From the NCBI GenBank assembly GCA_905331475.1, contig CAJNYU010003729.1:17285-81284 (forward strand): 64,000 nucleotides of DNA. The letters are read 5' to 3'. The translations under genes and the position numbers were made by a program. The notes under the pieces were generated by a model, which saw only the letters and a program-made list of their open reading frames with translations, made no database searches and was not told the origin of the DNA. Source of the stretch: Rotaria socialis (lineage: Eukaryota > Rotifera > Eurotatoria > Philodinida > Philodinidae). Shown piece by piece: positions 62,842 through 64,000 of this stretch (the stretch's first letter is position 1; every line of letters begins with the position of its first letter).

Positions 62842-62857
62842 GGTGTGGGTGTGGGTT
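62842..62857 (+). repeat. TGTGGG-type tract at the transposase break
   Basis: GGTGTGGGTGTGGGTT directly follows the truncated transposase sequence. Confidence 0.7.
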
Positions 62858-64000
62858 GTATAGTATAAATAGGAAAAAAAAGAATAATAAAGAAAAGATT
62901 CAGATTCAGATTAGGAATCGAAAATAGGAACAATATCTTCATATTAAACACAAAAATGCATGTTTATCTTTCCTCATTTTTGCTGTCATTATTATATACA
63001 CTACTATATTGTAAAAATCAAGCACATGGCTAATGTAAAAATATGGATGATCGAATAAGACTACTTACCAAGCGATGTCAAAATGCTTATTTTTTAATGT
63101 GAGTCTACAAGAGGTATTACTTTGTATATATATATATATAGGTGTTAGATATTTTTTTGTTTTCTTCCAACATAAAATGTTTACCTGAGCCAATGAAGTG
63201 TGACCGAGTGTGACTCTAATTTCGTTATTTCTTATTTTCGCATATCAAAACATTGCTTCATGAACACCGAAAGTCCACCAAATAAGTGATCCATATTTTC
63301 CTTTCAGTTGTGACCGGTGCGGAAAAAAACGATGGAGATCTTACTATTTCTTTTCATCAAGTTAGCGCGTGGCTGACTGTATAAAATAACATTAACCAGA
63401 CCCAGGCTCTCACACACCGACACCCTATTGTCAAATAAGAACACAAGAGGAGAAAGAGAAAATTGAATATCATTAATATTCATTATTAAACTACTTATCC
63501 TTCTACTGAACGTAGATAGTGATTTGATTTAGTGCAAATTATGATGGTTCGTTAGTTACGATTTTTACTCATAGATTATATCGATAAAAAAACAAAAATA
63601 AACTTGCATAAAAAACATGATATATCGATAAATATGTTTATGCACTTGATGAATGTATTTTATCAATGTCTCTTTTAGTTTTCGACTGAAGTTTACTTTC
63701 AAAAGCTATCTCGTTCAATTCTGCACAAATTGTATGCAAAGTGGGAGTCATAGAGATGGATTTTAGAAGGTTATTGTAATAATATCACGAACATGCACAT
63801 CTATTGACACTGATTTTCCTTTATGCCTACTAATAAAACAGCGTTCAAAACAAGGGGGGAAAGCGGATCGCGGGATTGTATGGATCGTATGGATCGCATA
63901 GATCGCCACCGTATCCCGGATACGAGAATATCATGAAAATAGAAAGGATCAAAAAGTGAAATGACGTATTCACGAATCCGATTTTTTTCTTGAATAAAAA
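62858..64000. other. window end, no gene seen
   Basis: AT-rich, no supported gene. (TA)n at about 63127-63141. Near the end, about 63872-63905, a 9-bp unit repeats three to four times (ATGGATCGT, ATGGATCGC, ATAGATCGC) in a GC-richer patch. Confidence 0.5.

Noticed and set aside
1..64000. CRISPR arrays, bacterial operons and ribosome binding sites
   Set aside because: The sequence is eukaryotic with spliced genes; no regularly spaced repeats with unique spacers were seen.
1..64000. tRNA, U1-U6 snRNA and spliced-leader genes
   Set aside because: Looked for conserved boxes by eye on both strands and found none convincing; a tRNAscan or Infernal run would settle it.

Overview
The window looks like a bdelloid rotifer nuclear genome segment. 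The evidence is an AT-rich protostome-style genome, many very short spliceosomal introns (mostly 49-73 nt, GT..AG), cytoplasmic intermediate-filament (IF) genes with the long lamin-like rod of protostomes, scattered TGTGGG-type tracts (the telomeric repeat type I recall for bdelloids), and at least one gene of bacterial character. No genus is claimed.

Left half (1-30.3 kb), host genes all on the + strand: the 3' end of a Jun-like bZIP gene (1-641); a six-exon gene for a protein with two PDZ-like domains (5520-12349); then a tandem cluster of three IF genes. IF1 (13167-14708) has no intron, IF2 (15509-17192) has one, and IF3 starts at 20732 with nine exons. Exon 8 of IF3 is phase-compatible both with a short last exon (stop at 24107) and with a second block (24342-30338) that encodes an approximately 1,590-residue acidic/Ser-rich tail ending in a lamin-tail domain. 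IF3 may therefore make both a conventional IF and a giant LTD-containing IF from one locus.

Right half (30.3-64 kb), sparser and more accessory in character. It holds a rhodopsin-type peptide GPCR (37704-38975, -), one 5S rRNA gene (40884-41001, -), a neuronal-calcium-sensor gene (41698-42562, -), a FLYWCH-like remnant (45566-45783), a membrane-anchored protein with a bacterial-type lysozyme/transglycosylase-like domain (46318-49621, +), a transmembrane Thr/Ser-stalk six-NHL-repeat protein (50615-54834, -) and an unrecognised 168-residue ORF with GC-richer codon use (58389-58895, -). Between them lie transposon remnants: a 1.26-kb foldback palindrome, a 234-bp MITE-like unit, a 1.65-kb TIR element with 9-bp target duplications, two hairpins and a broken mariner transposase.

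The most unusual pattern is a dispersed element of about 50 bp (four clear copies plus degenerate ones) in which a unique 20-bp core sits between a G-strand and an opposing C-strand TGTGGG-type tract. All such tracts lie right of 30.8 kb, in the half with transposons and the bacterial-looking gene, which suggests that half is, or once was, subtelomeric.
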